Positions 44,010-56,508 of a DNA stretch of 64,000 nt are shown one piece after another (position 1 is the first letter of the stretch; the number at the start of each line of letters is the position of its first letter). The stretch is from the NCBI GenBank assembly GCA_038277395.1, contig CM076196.1, positions 79,602,286-79,666,285 on the forward strand, in the 5' to 3' direction. The position numbers were made by a program, and so were the translations under genes. The stretch comes from Dryocosmus kuriphilus (Eukaryota > Arthropoda > Insecta > Hymenoptera > Cynipidae). The notes under the pieces were generated by a model. The model ran no database searches. It saw only the letters and a program-made list of their open reading frames with translations, and had not been told where the DNA came from.

Positions 44010-45190
44010 ATAATTTTTAATTGCTTAAACAATTTGCATTTGTTTACATTTTTTTTCCTGAAAACACATCAGGAGGTCCTTTTTTGCGTTTAACCAGACA
44101 ATCAGACATTTTTAGAGAAATACTTATTTATGTTTCAAGCGGTTTTAAACCGTTTAAACAACTTATTATTATCTATTTGTAACTTTCTCCAAAAAACAGG
44201 TAGAGAACTCTAGTTTCTTTTAAATTTGCTCAACTTTGTTGCTTCTAATTAGATATTTACGAAAATCAGATGTTATGCTACTATTTTTTCTACAAATTTG
44301 TATTTGTTTAAACAATTTTTGTTTGTTTCCACAATTTTTTCCTAAAGAAAATAGTTGATATTTTGTATTTTCTGTAAGCAGTGCTGGAATTTGTAATTTT
44401 TTTAAGTAGAATTTCTCTCTGAGAACATTTTCTACTTGTTTAAACAATTTATCTACTTTAATTCTAAATTTGGAAAGAAAGGCTATAAAAAAGTGTAGTT
44501 TTTTTTGCAAATTGGCTTTAGCATCTCAGTTGTTGTTAAATATTAAAACAATGTATATGCTACCCAAGAAAAAAAACTGATGTATATCTAGAACATTAAT
44601 GCAAACTAAAACCAGAAATTCTGATTTTTTAAAGGAGTTTAATGCAAAAGACTTGTTTAAAACAAATACCTATTGTTTAAACCAGTTGGTTAACATACAC
44701 ATTGTTTTAATATTTAAAAATGACTGACATGATAAAGCCAATTTGCAAAAAAAATTCATTTTTTATCGCATTTCTTTCCAAATTTAGAATTAGAGTTAGA
44801 TAAATTATGTAAACAATTAGAAAATGTTCTCAAAGAAAAATTCTGCTCTAAAAAATTAAAAATTCCAGCACTACTCACAGAAAATACAAAATATCAACCA
44901 TTTTCTTAAGGAAAAAATTGTTGAAACAAACAATAATTGTTTAAACAAATACAAATCTGTTGCAAAAGTAGTAGCATAACATCTGATTTTCGTAAATATC
45001 TAATTATAAGTGACCAATTTGAGCAAATTTAAAAGAAACTAGAGTTCTCTACTTGTTTTTTGGAAAAAGTTATAATAGATAATAATAAATTGTTCAAACA
45101 ATTTAAAACAAGAAGACATCCTGATGTGTTGTCAGAAAAAAAAATTATTTAAATGAATGTAAATTGTTTAAACAATTAAAAATTAGTTGG
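44010..45190. mobile_element. 1.18 kb foldback rich in GTTTAAACAATTT
   Basis: Arms of about 500 bp are inverted copies: left CACATCAGGAGGTCC..., AGAGAACTCTAGTTTCTTTT, AAATTGGCTTTA; right TAAAGCCAATTTGCAAAAAA..., AAAAGAAACTAGAGTTCTCT, GACATCCTGATGTG. The word TTTAAACAA recurs many times. It begins inside the truncated copy 9 module, so it probably inserted there. No coding domain. Confidence 0.75.
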
Positions 45191-45577
45191 AAAATAATGA
45201 AAAAAGCTCTTTTGTGCCAATTTTGGGCAAAATTGTTCATGTCAGTTTTTCGGGGCATTTTTGGGGCTCTGTAGGAGACAGGAGGGGTAAAAATGTAAAG
45301 CTGTTTATCAGAAATTATTCCTTGAAAACTCCCAAAAAAGTTCTGATAATGTCCCGAAAGCTAACTATAAACCCAGAAATGTGTACCTAATTTTTCTAAA
45401 AATCATCGTTTTCCCATGTAAAATCTCATGCATTTTTCGGCGCCCTTGCGACAGCACTAAAAATAAAAAAAAAAAGGAATGTCTTTTTTCGCGAACCTCA
45501 CAAAATGGGGGGGGGGGGGGCGTAGGCCTCTTATCATTAAAAAAATTTTTTCAATGCATTTTTGAGCAACCCTAATA
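45191..45577. other. No gene recognised; includes G14 tract
   Basis: Medium-AT sequence. A run of 14 G at 45507-45520 precedes the solo family F head, like the C runs near 18.78 and 23.53 kb. Confidence 0.5.
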
Positions 45578-45672
45578 AACAAACACCGAGCGCGTAGCGC
45601 GAGGTGAATAACGTATCGAGAGCGCGAAGCGCACGATGAGAGAGTGTCCGCGAAGTCGGCAGATTTTTTTTA
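45578..45672 (-). repeat. Family F head, solo
   Basis: Reads AACACCGAGCGCGTAGCGCG, then ATCGAGAGCGCGAAGCGCAC and GAAGTCGGCAGATTTTTTTT, the head in reverse without units. Confidence 0.75.
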
Positions 45673-48600
45673 TTGGAATAGTGTTAAAGCTTATGAAAAA
45701 AGGGAGGTGAGCCATTTGTTCCTCTATTTGTTCACAAAAAAGGTCTACAAAATGTTGACATGTCTTAATTTTTCTTTTTGTAAACTGCAATATCTATTAA
45801 TCTTAAGTACCTATTAAAATAATAACCCGCCGGATATACTCGTACTATGTTATTTCAATTTGTGACTCACTTTTATAAATTATACATCAGAGTCCTCTTT
45901 TAACTCGCTTCCCAATATTTTAAAGCTTTATTTTGTCAAGTTTATCTTTATAACGATTAAATGATTAGGAATGCGAACAATGACGCGGATCTGACAATGG
46001 ACGTTTTTTTATCCCAGAAATTGTCAACGAGCCAAATTCTTCTCGTTCGTGGAATTCAATCCTAAGTAAATCATGGAAGCTTTTTGTGACATCTTGCGAT
46101 GTATAAGAAGGAAATAGTGACTTATCAGATTTAATTCCGAGGCTTCATTTTTTAAATTTTACTTCTTTCAAAAACAGTTCTTCATATCGCACTAAATTAA
46201 GGTGTCATATTTGTATTCAAACGTGCAACGATTTGATCCACTTTTGGATCAAAGTTTGAAACCTGAGAATTTTGTTTGATACTTAGGAAAAAAGTATTTT
46301 CAACTTTCATAGTCAAATTTTATTATTTTCTTAATATTTTTTAACTTAGACAATGAAAGGTAATTTTTTTTTACAATTTCCCTAATAAACTATGAAACAC
46401 AAGCGCAAACAAGTTTTTAAAAAATGTTCATTATTTCATGAGTTGTGATAAGTTTTTTTAAAAACACTGAATAGAAAAGTGTCACTACTTTTATTTTGCA
46501 ACATTTCTGCACAGAATTCACGTAATATAATTACTAACTTTATCGACTTAAATCACTAATCATCAAGTTTCAAAATGGAATTCAAATTAAAAAATGCACT
46601 TCAATATCAAATAACTAAACTATAATTTCATATCATTATGAGTTGATCATAAAAAACTATTCTTCTTTAGAGAAAAAAAGCTGCATTATCAAAAATACAA
46701 AACATGGAATGTTAAAAAAGGGGGAAATGCTGATCAATTACTAAAACTTATGGAATGCAACAGTAATATTAGTGCTAGTTCAGGAGAGAATTGTGAATTT
46801 GAAAAATTATCCCCATGTCATTATTTTACCGAGTCTGTTTTGGTACAATTAAACTCAAATACGTAGACAATTTCCATTCAGATTATGCAACATCTCAACA
46901 AAAAAAAATTAGTCAAATAATAATAATAACAACTTAAAGTTCTTATATATAAGTTATAACTCCTGGTATTATTAATTTTGTAATTGAATAAATATATACA
47001 TGGTTTCAAACAACAGAACGAATATAACTACTAAATTAACAAATGAATTTTCTGAGTGAATATTATATTATGAACCATATTTTATGTCTATCTCAATATT
47101 AATTATCACATACATATTCGAGCATTTCACATTAATATAGAAAAAACTAATCGGAAAAATGTTCTCAGTTTGAATGTTTTCTATTTCAGCAGAAAACGTT
47201 AAACACCATATGTTTGATCAGTCGGAATAAATGAAAAGGTCAGAACTGCCCAAGGCGATATCCTGTCACGCATCTTTTCAGTTTCGCAAAGGAATAATGT
47301 CTCCTTACATAACTAACGTGCTTTTGACTGGCATCAAAGCACTGCTCGTTTGGTATACTTTATTGCTAATTAAAGGTCTCCAACGTTCGCAGTTCCGCAT
47401 TCGTGACATAAAGAAAAAACTCGACCTCTGCGCGGTAAACTTGTAACGATTGTCACTTAAATAATAAACTGATAATTCCACCCAATCAGATTTCACCCAT
47501 AAATTAGCTCTTGGCAATATTGTCACAAAAGAATTTTATCTCGCATGTCAATGTCCTCTATTGGTACAAGCATACACGAATATTTATTTATTCATTATAC
47601 ATTTTAAAACATTATAATTATTATGAACATGAGCCACTTTGAAAATATAATTTCGAAAAAACTTCTTTTCTCAGACGTAAGTCTCAATTAATTTCTAATT
47701 GGCGTGATGTTCTCGTTTTTTTCTTTGATAAAACGCTATGGGAAGGACAAATGCAGAGAGAGCATCAAGGTGCAATGGCAAGGCCAAGTTCAAGTTCATC
47801 CGCGGAAACGGAAACTGTCTACATTCGCACGAAACATGAGATGAGTCAGATCGTCACACTCGCTTCAGTTTATTATTCTCATTTCCAATTATATTTCCAA
47901 TGTTCCAATTTTTCTTTTCATAAAAATCATGATCCTTGAAGAAAAAGGAACCGCAATATGCAATGTAAATTACTGTCTTTTTCTGGTTAAAAATGATCAA
48001 TGTCATTAAACGCTAAATAAACGGCATTGTCGAAGCAGTGCCTAGGTATCAATCAAATCCCATAAAATGATATTTTTTAGTAAATCTAAAAGCCACTGAT
48101 GGTGAGTTTCCCTCCCGCAAACAAACACAATCGTTCCACAATACTTAACTTTGTGCAGAGACAATGCTGATTGTAAGAAACAAAAGTGAAACGCACGATT
48201 CAAGCATCGAAGCATAAACTTATATAACCTGCACCAACACACAGGTTAAGTCAAATATAAAATTCTAGAAACAATAAAATGAGTGGGAGTGGAGAGAAGA
48301 AATCTAAGTGGGGGAGGAGTTGTTCACTGCACACAGTAATAACAGGGGAGGATTAATGGTCTCAGATCTCACATCAGAGATACTGAAGGTGACATAAGCC
48401 ACTTGCAAGATTGCAGACAATATGATACAAAAGTGCGCTAATAGCTTGCATCGTTTCCTTATATCGAACAGACCGTCCTCTTATCATAATACGTAATTTC
48501 TAAAAGTTTCGGTCTTGTTTTTTAAATACTTTTTTATTACCCAAATGTTCAACCAAATACTTTGCACGTAATTTAACTTACAATTGTCAAGCGCCTCCTG

Positions 48601-49944
48601 AAAGTTAGTATTTTTCAGTTTCCTGAACTGAACTAATAAAATATTTTTTAGTTATTTTTAACCATCCTAAATTCAAAAATGAATTAAAAAATGAATTCAT
48701 TGCTTATTCGGTGAAAACAACAGATGGCAAATGAGCCCCTTTTGGAAGTGAGTAAACTAGCTGTCCTCGCAACTGAGAGGGTTTGACAGGCGAAAGAAGA
48801 AACAAAAAAGGAAACGGCGAAAAGGATAAAAAGGCAGAGGAGAGCCGAGAGTTTCAGACATGAGATCCTGAACACCTGACTGGAAACTTCGAATCAACGC
48901 TGCAATTTCATTTTTTTACATAAATACTTTTTTCCTTCGTTTGCTCTTTCATCATAAAAAATAAGATGGTCCAATCAACGGCTGGTTTTGGAAAAACTTT
49001 TTTACTAGTACCAAAAAACAAAAAGATGGCTCTAAACTTGATAAACAAATCAAAGTGAAACCAAATGGAAGTGATAAAACTGACAAACTTTGTCCTTTAG
49101 CAAAATAAATTAATACCATGCTAATAGTTGCCGAAATTCTATAAACTCTGAGAGAATTTAAAATATGAACTCGAAGTATGTAAATGAGATATTTATGTAA
49201 ATATATACATATATTTTTTTCATGGGAACTACCGGAACATCAGTTTTTGACGAGGTTTTTGATCAAGCCCAGATATTTAGACCGCGTATCGAAAGGACGG
49301 GTTACGATCGACCTTCACCTCGCCCTTGAAAAGCAGCGACCAAGTACCAACACCAACAAAAGTGAAACAGAGAAGAGAACCTGCCATACCGTTCAACTCT
49401 TTATCGTAATAGTAATTCTTTCCGCACTTACGTAAGGCTCTTTGAGTTTTTATGCGCCCATCACGTACATTGTGTGCCACAGTGTTGCTTGTTTTTTTTT
49501 TCTTTTACGTACTCTTTTTTTTTTCAAGAGCATCGTAATCTGCTAAAATTAAAATTTTCTAGACTTTATTTATGAAGGAAAAGTTCAGCGGAAAAATCAA
49601 GCAAAATATATTCTGTTGTGTTTTGGAAGAGACCCGTAATTAAACGCTAATAATGACATAAACGAAATTTTGATAGTTGAAATAAAATTCCAGAAAGAAA
49701 AGGAATGCGACAAGAAAGATCAAATAAAATCATTAAATACTGACTCCTGATTCATTTGCACCCGTCTAGCCAGATTCCAAAGCACGCCCAGGATCTTTGA
49801 ACGTTTCAATGACTCTTTCACTAACGTGAAAAGGCGTGACAAGTGTCCCTAAATAGGAGATTCTCATTTTCAGACAATAAAAATATCGATTTCTAAACCA
49901 AATTTATACTTTCTTTATCTTGTTCTCATCATGAGAGACTTTAA
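45673..49944. other. Unique AT-rich sequence, no gene recognised
   Basis: About 4.3 kb with only short, unrecognised frames (such as 47231-47446 and 49184-49435). No clear repeat or RNA gene. Confidence 0.45.
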
Positions 49945-51906
49945 CACCACAATGCCAAATGCAACCAATGAAAAAAGTCATTTTTGAACTGTAGACTTTT
50001 CATTGGTCGCCGCCATAATGGATTGTCATACATATGTGCACAGATAATAGTGACACAGTGAGTCAAGTTGCCCATCAAAAATATGCAACTCCGTAATTGA
50101 AGTTGTTTTTTGTTAAAAAAATAAAATAAAATAAATAACGCAAAAGTAAAAGTGTATTACAACAATTCGGAGGTGCGAAATAAGAATTTACGTGATATAG
50201 TTGGAGTCGGCCTAGCGATTTTATTGATGAAAAGTTTCATGTTACGCTTGTGAGGTTATGATTGTAGACAGTTTCGTCTTTTATCAGAAAAATATTTTCA
50301 TATAGTCTATTATTTTTGTGATTTCAACGAATGTGAAATATTTGGGAATGCAAGGTAAGTATTTACAGTAATAAAAATGCAGTATTTGAAATTTTCATCG
50401 TGAACAAAATTTAATTTTTCTTTTTGTGTTTTCCTTTTCTTTCAGATTGTTTATTTTATGTGCACAGAATATTTTTCCAAAGTTTCAAGTCGATCGGAGT
50501 AAAAATCTAGGAGAGAGGGCCTTTGGAAATTCCCCTCATAAGTAAGTTAAAAAAAAATTAATTTTTAAAAATTGTTTATTTTAAGAAAAATTTAATTCCC
50601 CTCATAAGTTAGTTTAAAAAAATTTCCTTCATCATTTTATTCCTACTAACTTTAATCGATTTTTTCTAAAAACACTACTTTTGAAGTTGGTGGGTATGAT
50701 TTCTCAAAAATTAATACACCGATCTTATCAAAATTTTACACACTTTAGAATAGGATTAACTAATGATTGAACGAAGGATTTTTTCGATTACAACTAATTT
50801 TACAAGACTAAACGTAGTATTAAATGTCATTTGCGCCACCTGGAATAAATTTAAGTATAACTGGATCGGAAATTAAAAAACCAATTTTTTCTGTTAGTAG
50901 ATAAGTATATCTCGTGACTGAAAGAAGGATTTGAAAAAAAATTAAATTTGAATTTTTGGCAGAGTTGTATGCAAAACAGTACAGTTTTTGGTACAATTTA
51001 CACTACGTTTAGCCTTGTAAAATTAGTTGTAATCGAAAAAAAACCTTCGCTCAATCACTAGTCAATCCTATTCTGAAGTGCGTAAAATTTTGATAAGATC
51101 GGTGTATTAATTTTTAAGAAATCGTACCCACCAACTTCAAAAATAGTGTTTTTAGAAAAAATCGATTAAAGTTACTAGGAATAAAACGAAGGAAAATTTT
51201 TTAAAACTAACTTATGAGGGGAATTAAATTTTTCTTAAAATTTAAAATATTTAAATGTAGAAATTTAAATTAAAAAATTTTAATTTTTAAAAATTAATTT
51301 TTTTTAACTTACTTATGAGGGGAATATCCAAAGGCCCTCTCTCCTAGATTTTCACTCCGATCGACTTGAAACTTTGGAAAAATATTCTGTGCACATAAAA
51401 TAAACAATCTAAAAGAAAAGGAAAATATAAAAAGAAAAATTAAATTTTGTTCACCATGAAAATTTCAAATACTGCATTTTTATTACTGTAAATACTTATC
51501 TAGTATTCCCAAATATTTCACATTCAGTGAAATCACAAAAATTAATAGACTAAAATGAAAATGTTTTTCTGCTAAAAGCCGAAACTGTCAACAATCATAA
51601 CCTCACAAGCAAAACACGAAAATTGTCATCAATAAAATCGCTAGGTCGACTCCAACTATATCACGTAAATTCTTACTTCGCACCTCCGAATTGTAATACA
51701 CTTTTAATTGTGCATTATTTATTTTACTTTTTTTTTTTTAACAATAAACAACTTCAATTATGGAGTTGTATATTTTTGATGGGCAACTTGACTCACTGTG
51801 TCACTATTATCTGTACACATATGACAATCCATCATGGCGGCGACCAATGAAAAGTCTACAGTTCAAAAATGACTTTTTTCATTGGTTGCATTTGGTGCCA
51901 TTTTTA
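49945..51906. mobile_element. ~1.96 kb foldback element
   Basis: Arms of about 880-900 bp are inverted (49945-50820 and 51001-51906) around a ~180-bp spacer. Outer words: GCAACCAATGAAAAAAGTCA and its inverse. Further in, GTGACACAGTGAGTCAAGTT and AGGCCCTCTCTCCTAGATTT match their counterparts. The phrase ATTCCCCTCATAAGT is duplicated within the left arm (50528 and 50595). It is non-coding. The right end adjoins an (AT)n(AC)n tract. Confidence 0.8.
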
Positions 51907-51948
51907 TACATGCAACAACCCTATGACCGGCTCTTAATGGTTCTTACG

Positions 51949-51950
<2 letters not shown>

Positions 51951-52005
<55 letters not shown>
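51951..52005. repeat. (TA)n(CA)n microsatellite
   Basis: TA dinucleotides change to CA dinucleotides at about 51993. Confidence 0.95.
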
Positions 52006-52662
52006 GAGCTATTCAGTGACTGGGGAAGGACCTGTGAACATTTTTCTTTTACTAAGGTGAGCTTATGGAATCACTGTATGAATTTGATCACAACCAGTGA
52101 TAACCCACGGCTGCATCCGACTTTATTAGAAATACTCGCATTTACTTGGACGTTCGTTTGGTCAGGGGAGAGGAAAACTGTATAAAACCTACTGACAAGT
52201 ACAGCCTGTTTTCGACTATCGAGAGTTTCGGGTGTAGACACTCAATGTTCGAGTCATCGAGCATACAACACAGCCATCCTCGGCGTCAAACCTCTCGCTC
52301 GAAATAGTTAAGTGCATCGAATACACGACATAGGCGTACATCACGAACGGTCATCCATCCGAGCGCTAAACCACGCTCAAAATGGCTTAACGTCCGTGAC
52401 TCGCCCGAGTTGAGATTCACCGCGCAGGTAATCATAAAAATCCACTTGAGGAAAAATACGATGTAGTATTCATAAACAAGAGACGGTTAAAATTTTTGAT
52501 AAAAGTTATCTCAAAACTTAACTACACTAATTACATATTGCTTCAATGTATTTGCAACAAATGGTAATTTAACTGACTTGTATATTATTTTATACTCCCT
52601 CTCTTTTACGGTTTTTGAGAGTCTTACACAGAACAATTCCAAACAAATTTTACAACTTCCTT
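52006..52662. other. No gene recognised
   Basis: 52170-52430 is GC-richer than its flanks. It contains a TATAAAA word at 52181 and an AG|GTAATC donor-like site at 52427. It could be an untranslated first exon, but no coding frame supports this. Confidence 0.3.
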
Positions 52663-52900
52663 AGTCTCTCAAAATCGCCCAGTGACCTCTAAGCAATGTG
52701 CCCCTCGACATGAAGCATCTTCCCCGAAAGATCAATGGCCTCTTTATGAGGGGACCTACAGTTTAACGTGGGTTCCGAACCACGAGAGCCTCGGTAGAGA
52801 AGTACATAGAAAATTCCATTGGTACCCGGGCTCAGGAATAGAACCCCGGAACCTCTTGCTTAGAAGGCCGACGCGCTACCACCTGAGCCACCGAGGCTCT
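52663..52900 (-). mobile_element. tRNA-derived SINE, copy 2
   Basis: The minus strand starts AGAGCCTCGGTGGCTCAGGT, continues GGTAGCGCGTCGGCCTTCTA and has a box B-like GGGGTTCTATTCC. The body matches 7547-7779 to the same far end (GATTTTGAGAGACT on the minus strand). The two copies differ at many sites, so the family is not very young. Confidence 0.78.
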
Positions 52901-55900
52901 TTAAATGGTAATTCAATTAATTACTTTCATTTTCGCAGATAAGTTCGTGGTTAATTTTGTGAGCAATTTGTCTCTATTGTGTAAACATTTGGATAAATTT
53001 TATAAGCAAAATACGAAAAGGTTTGGATATATTAAAGATGGTCCCTAAATTGCTTCTTCAATACATGTGGAAATTTGGGTCTACTTTGTTCTGTACACTG
53101 ACCGTATTTCCTTTAAAAGCTAGCACAATAGACGACTGCGCCCACGTTCCATTACACGATTACATCAGCGATCTTCGTTGAAAGAAACCAAGAGAACAGA
53201 TACAAAAAGAAAATTTAAATATTCAAGGGATCTTCGAAATAATAATAATAATAAATAATTTTAAGAAGATAATTGTTAAAATGCCGCGTCTAAGTTAATT
53301 TAAATTTTATGAACGTAGAACGAATATCTTTAGTGTGCGTTATAGTCGCTTCCTTTTTTTTAAATGTCAGCTTTGACAGATAAATGTTCTTTCTTCTGGT
53401 AAAGAAGAATGTCAAATACAAAAAAACGGTATTGTATTATTCGAGCAAGAATATTTGTTTATATGATTGGAGGTATAATATAATTTATATTGTGACAAAG
53501 ACTGTTTTGTAATAATGTTTCCTTTTCGTGAGAAGTTTTTATAAGAATATCCTCTGGTATTTTTTAATGTATTTATGGTGTTTTTACTGTGTAGTGAACT
53601 TTGATTCCTTAAAAACTTCCCCACACGTAAGGCTTCTCTGTAAGTCGAAGAAAATTTTAAGGTGGACTTTATGCGTGAACAAATATTATAGGTAAAAATA
53701 ATATGTCTTGATTCCAATATTCTTATAGTTTTTTTTTTTTTACACTTTAGAGATGTTTATAAAAAATTAGAAAAACATTCCCTATCCCATTCTGTCTCAA
53801 TTACTTCAATAAAAGCTTAACCATTGACGTAACATTTTAACGATACTGGGTCAGTCATTTATCAACAATGAAAGGTTGAAATTCTGTGACCTAGTGATAG
53901 AAACATGGTCTCAATTAAATCTTCAATAAAAAGCTTCCTATTTTAAAACCGAGTGAATTTTTTCTGCCTTCATAATTAAGGCAGCGAAGAAAACAAATGG
54001 AAAATTGTCCACTCATTGCTAAATAATGATTCTACTTTAAGAAAGGATTGATGTCAGAGGTGATTGACCTTGAACGTTATGATACTTGGTTCGCCGAGTA
54101 AAACACTTTTACGTTAACCCATTCATCTCCTTTCTTGCGAGGATATTATGACAGAGCATTACAGAGACCACATTGCACAACAGCATGCTGAGTAGTTTCC
54201 GGATAACTTTCTGTTATTTTTTCAACACCTGTTTCTTCCTTTTTGTGACATTTTAATCGATTTTAACCAAAATTTCAATTTAAATTGATATTCTTAAAAG
54301 AATTAGCTTAGAATTTTATCACGGTAGTGTCTATACGTCCGGACACAAGCCATGTCCCCGTGTGACTTTTCTCGTTTGTCCTTAAGACTATAGCAAAACT
54401 GCAAAAACCATTTAACAAATTAAAGCTTTTAACGTACATTTTTCCCCACGAAACAATTTCGTCCAAAAACAATCCATATGTCAGTGAAAAACAAAAATGA
54501 CGAGAATTTAAAATCATTTTAAAATATGATCTGCAAATTAAAATGCCTGTTAGTTCAATTTTGAAAAAAAAACTTCAATATCTTAAAGATATTTTTCAAT
54601 TTAGTCTGAAGGTACGAATACACCAGATAATAAAAATCCAATCAAAGTTTTTGCGAAGTGAAAAAGTCTGTGCGGTTTAATCACGTTTAGAATCACTTTT
54701 GACGAAATCTGCATCGTGTTTGCGGTAGATAATTAAAGTAGTACATAAGCTACCCCCAGACCCAATTTACAAAATTAGCGGCTCTTCGATACGCACGAAG
54801 GCACCTGCTGTTTTGCGGAAGTTAATGTTTCTCGACCACGAAACAGTCGACGAGCCTTTCGCCCCTTTCCCCTTTTTCTCGTCATCCCTCTCAACAGTTC
54901 TCTGACCTATGTACGTTACTGTTATTTCATTCCGTTTCAGTTTTTACGACCGGTAATGAAAAAGGTCACTGAGACTACACAAAAAACCGTCGGCGACACG
55001 TTCTTCCTTTTGCGAAATCACTTGCTCTTAAGAATAAAAAGTGGACAGTGATTGCAGTAAATTTAATCACAAGTAGCATTATATAAATTTAAAAAGAACC
55101 CAATATACTACGTCTAGTTCACAACTGTGTTTTTTAAGCTTTCGGAAAAAATATTTTACTAATGGAAAAATTAGATATTGCTGCTTTAGAATGTAGATAA
55201 ATTGAATTCACCGCTACTCATTATTTCTACGATAGTAACGGAACCAGTAAATCGTCTTTCTCGTTTTCATTGACAGTGGAGCAATAAAAGAAATACAAAA
55301 TAATAACAAATAAATGATCGTATCCACAAAAGGAAGAAGTGTAATAATCTCGGGATTTTTTTACTTACAAATGTGCCAGTTTCATTTCTGATAAAATCTT
55401 TTCGCTTACCTGAAACATACAAAAAACAATAAGATTATTAATAAATAAATAAAAATAAAATTTTCTAATTAAAAGGGAAAACATCAATATTATTCTCGTA
55501 AGAAAATTATTTGAGTCGTAGTAAATTTCAAGTTTATTTTCTATTCTAAATTAATTGTTGACATGCAATCCTACGGATTAGCTTCCTATTTGTAGAGCAA
55601 ATAAATAGAAGTCATTCGATTACCGTTCCATTCAGTGAGCTCAACTACGCAAAGTGTACATCCTGGCCAGGTATATCGTATCTGTATCAAAGATGCTTTT
55701 TTTCCGAACGAGAAGCGAACAAAAAAAACATTTCAAGCCTCGCAACATCAACTGTCGTCTGCACGTGTAATCTTATATTTATTACCAACTGTGCAAATCT
55801 TATAAATTGTAATTCATGATAATATATCTCTAGCACGATTTAAAAATAGAAATAGATTTATTTATAAATCGTAAATTATTTTACTGTCTCGCCTGCATGA

Positions 55901-56279
55901 TCGACTTTTTCATTTCGAGTAATTTATTTGGTAAACAAACGTGAAATTCAAATTAAAAACTAAAAATTAATTTAGGTTTAATAAAAAAAAAATGATGTGC
56001 TACGAAATGTATAATATAGAAATCAAACCAAAAAGCGTAAATAATTCTTTTAAAATTACAAATTTACTCCATCCTATGCGGCTCTCTTTTATATTTGCTA
56101 TCACACGCTGAGAGATTGATTCCAAATCTATAACTAATAGTAAAAAGTAAACCCAGACGATGGGAACTTCACCTCCTTTGCTATCTCAATTCTACGACCG
56201 TTTTAAAATGTAAGAAAAACTTTATCAACTTTTATTTAAGCAGAAAAGATCGTCACCTTCTTCGACAGTTCTTATACGG
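52901..56279. other. Unique AT-rich sequence, no gene recognised
   Basis: About 3.4 kb without recognisable coding motifs, tRNAs or repeats. The frame 53412-53717 (minus) is composition-driven. Confidence 0.45.
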
Positions 56280-56508
56280 AGGAAAATTGACATTAAGATT
56301 AAATATCTGAAAACTTAACTACAAGACAACGATCTAGATATTAAGGTGCAATATATAGATATTACTATTTAATATCCAGGTATTCAAACTCTATAGAATT
56401 TTAATACATGGATATTAAATTTCAATACATAACTGGATATTACACCTTAATATCTAGATTTTTTATAGTTAAATATTCAGATATTTGATCTTAATATCCA
56501 TTTTTCTT
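56280..56508. repeat. Palindromic MITE-like element, ~229 bp
   Basis: GACATTAAGATTAAATATCT and TCTAGATATTAAGGTG at the left are mirrored by CACCTTAATATCTAGA and AGATATTTGATCTTAATATC at the right. The centre is also made of ATATC/GATAT repeats. Confidence 0.65.

Noticed and set aside
51760..52185. 141-codon open frame
   Set aside because: Built from a foldback end and an (AT)n(AC)n microsatellite; no domain.
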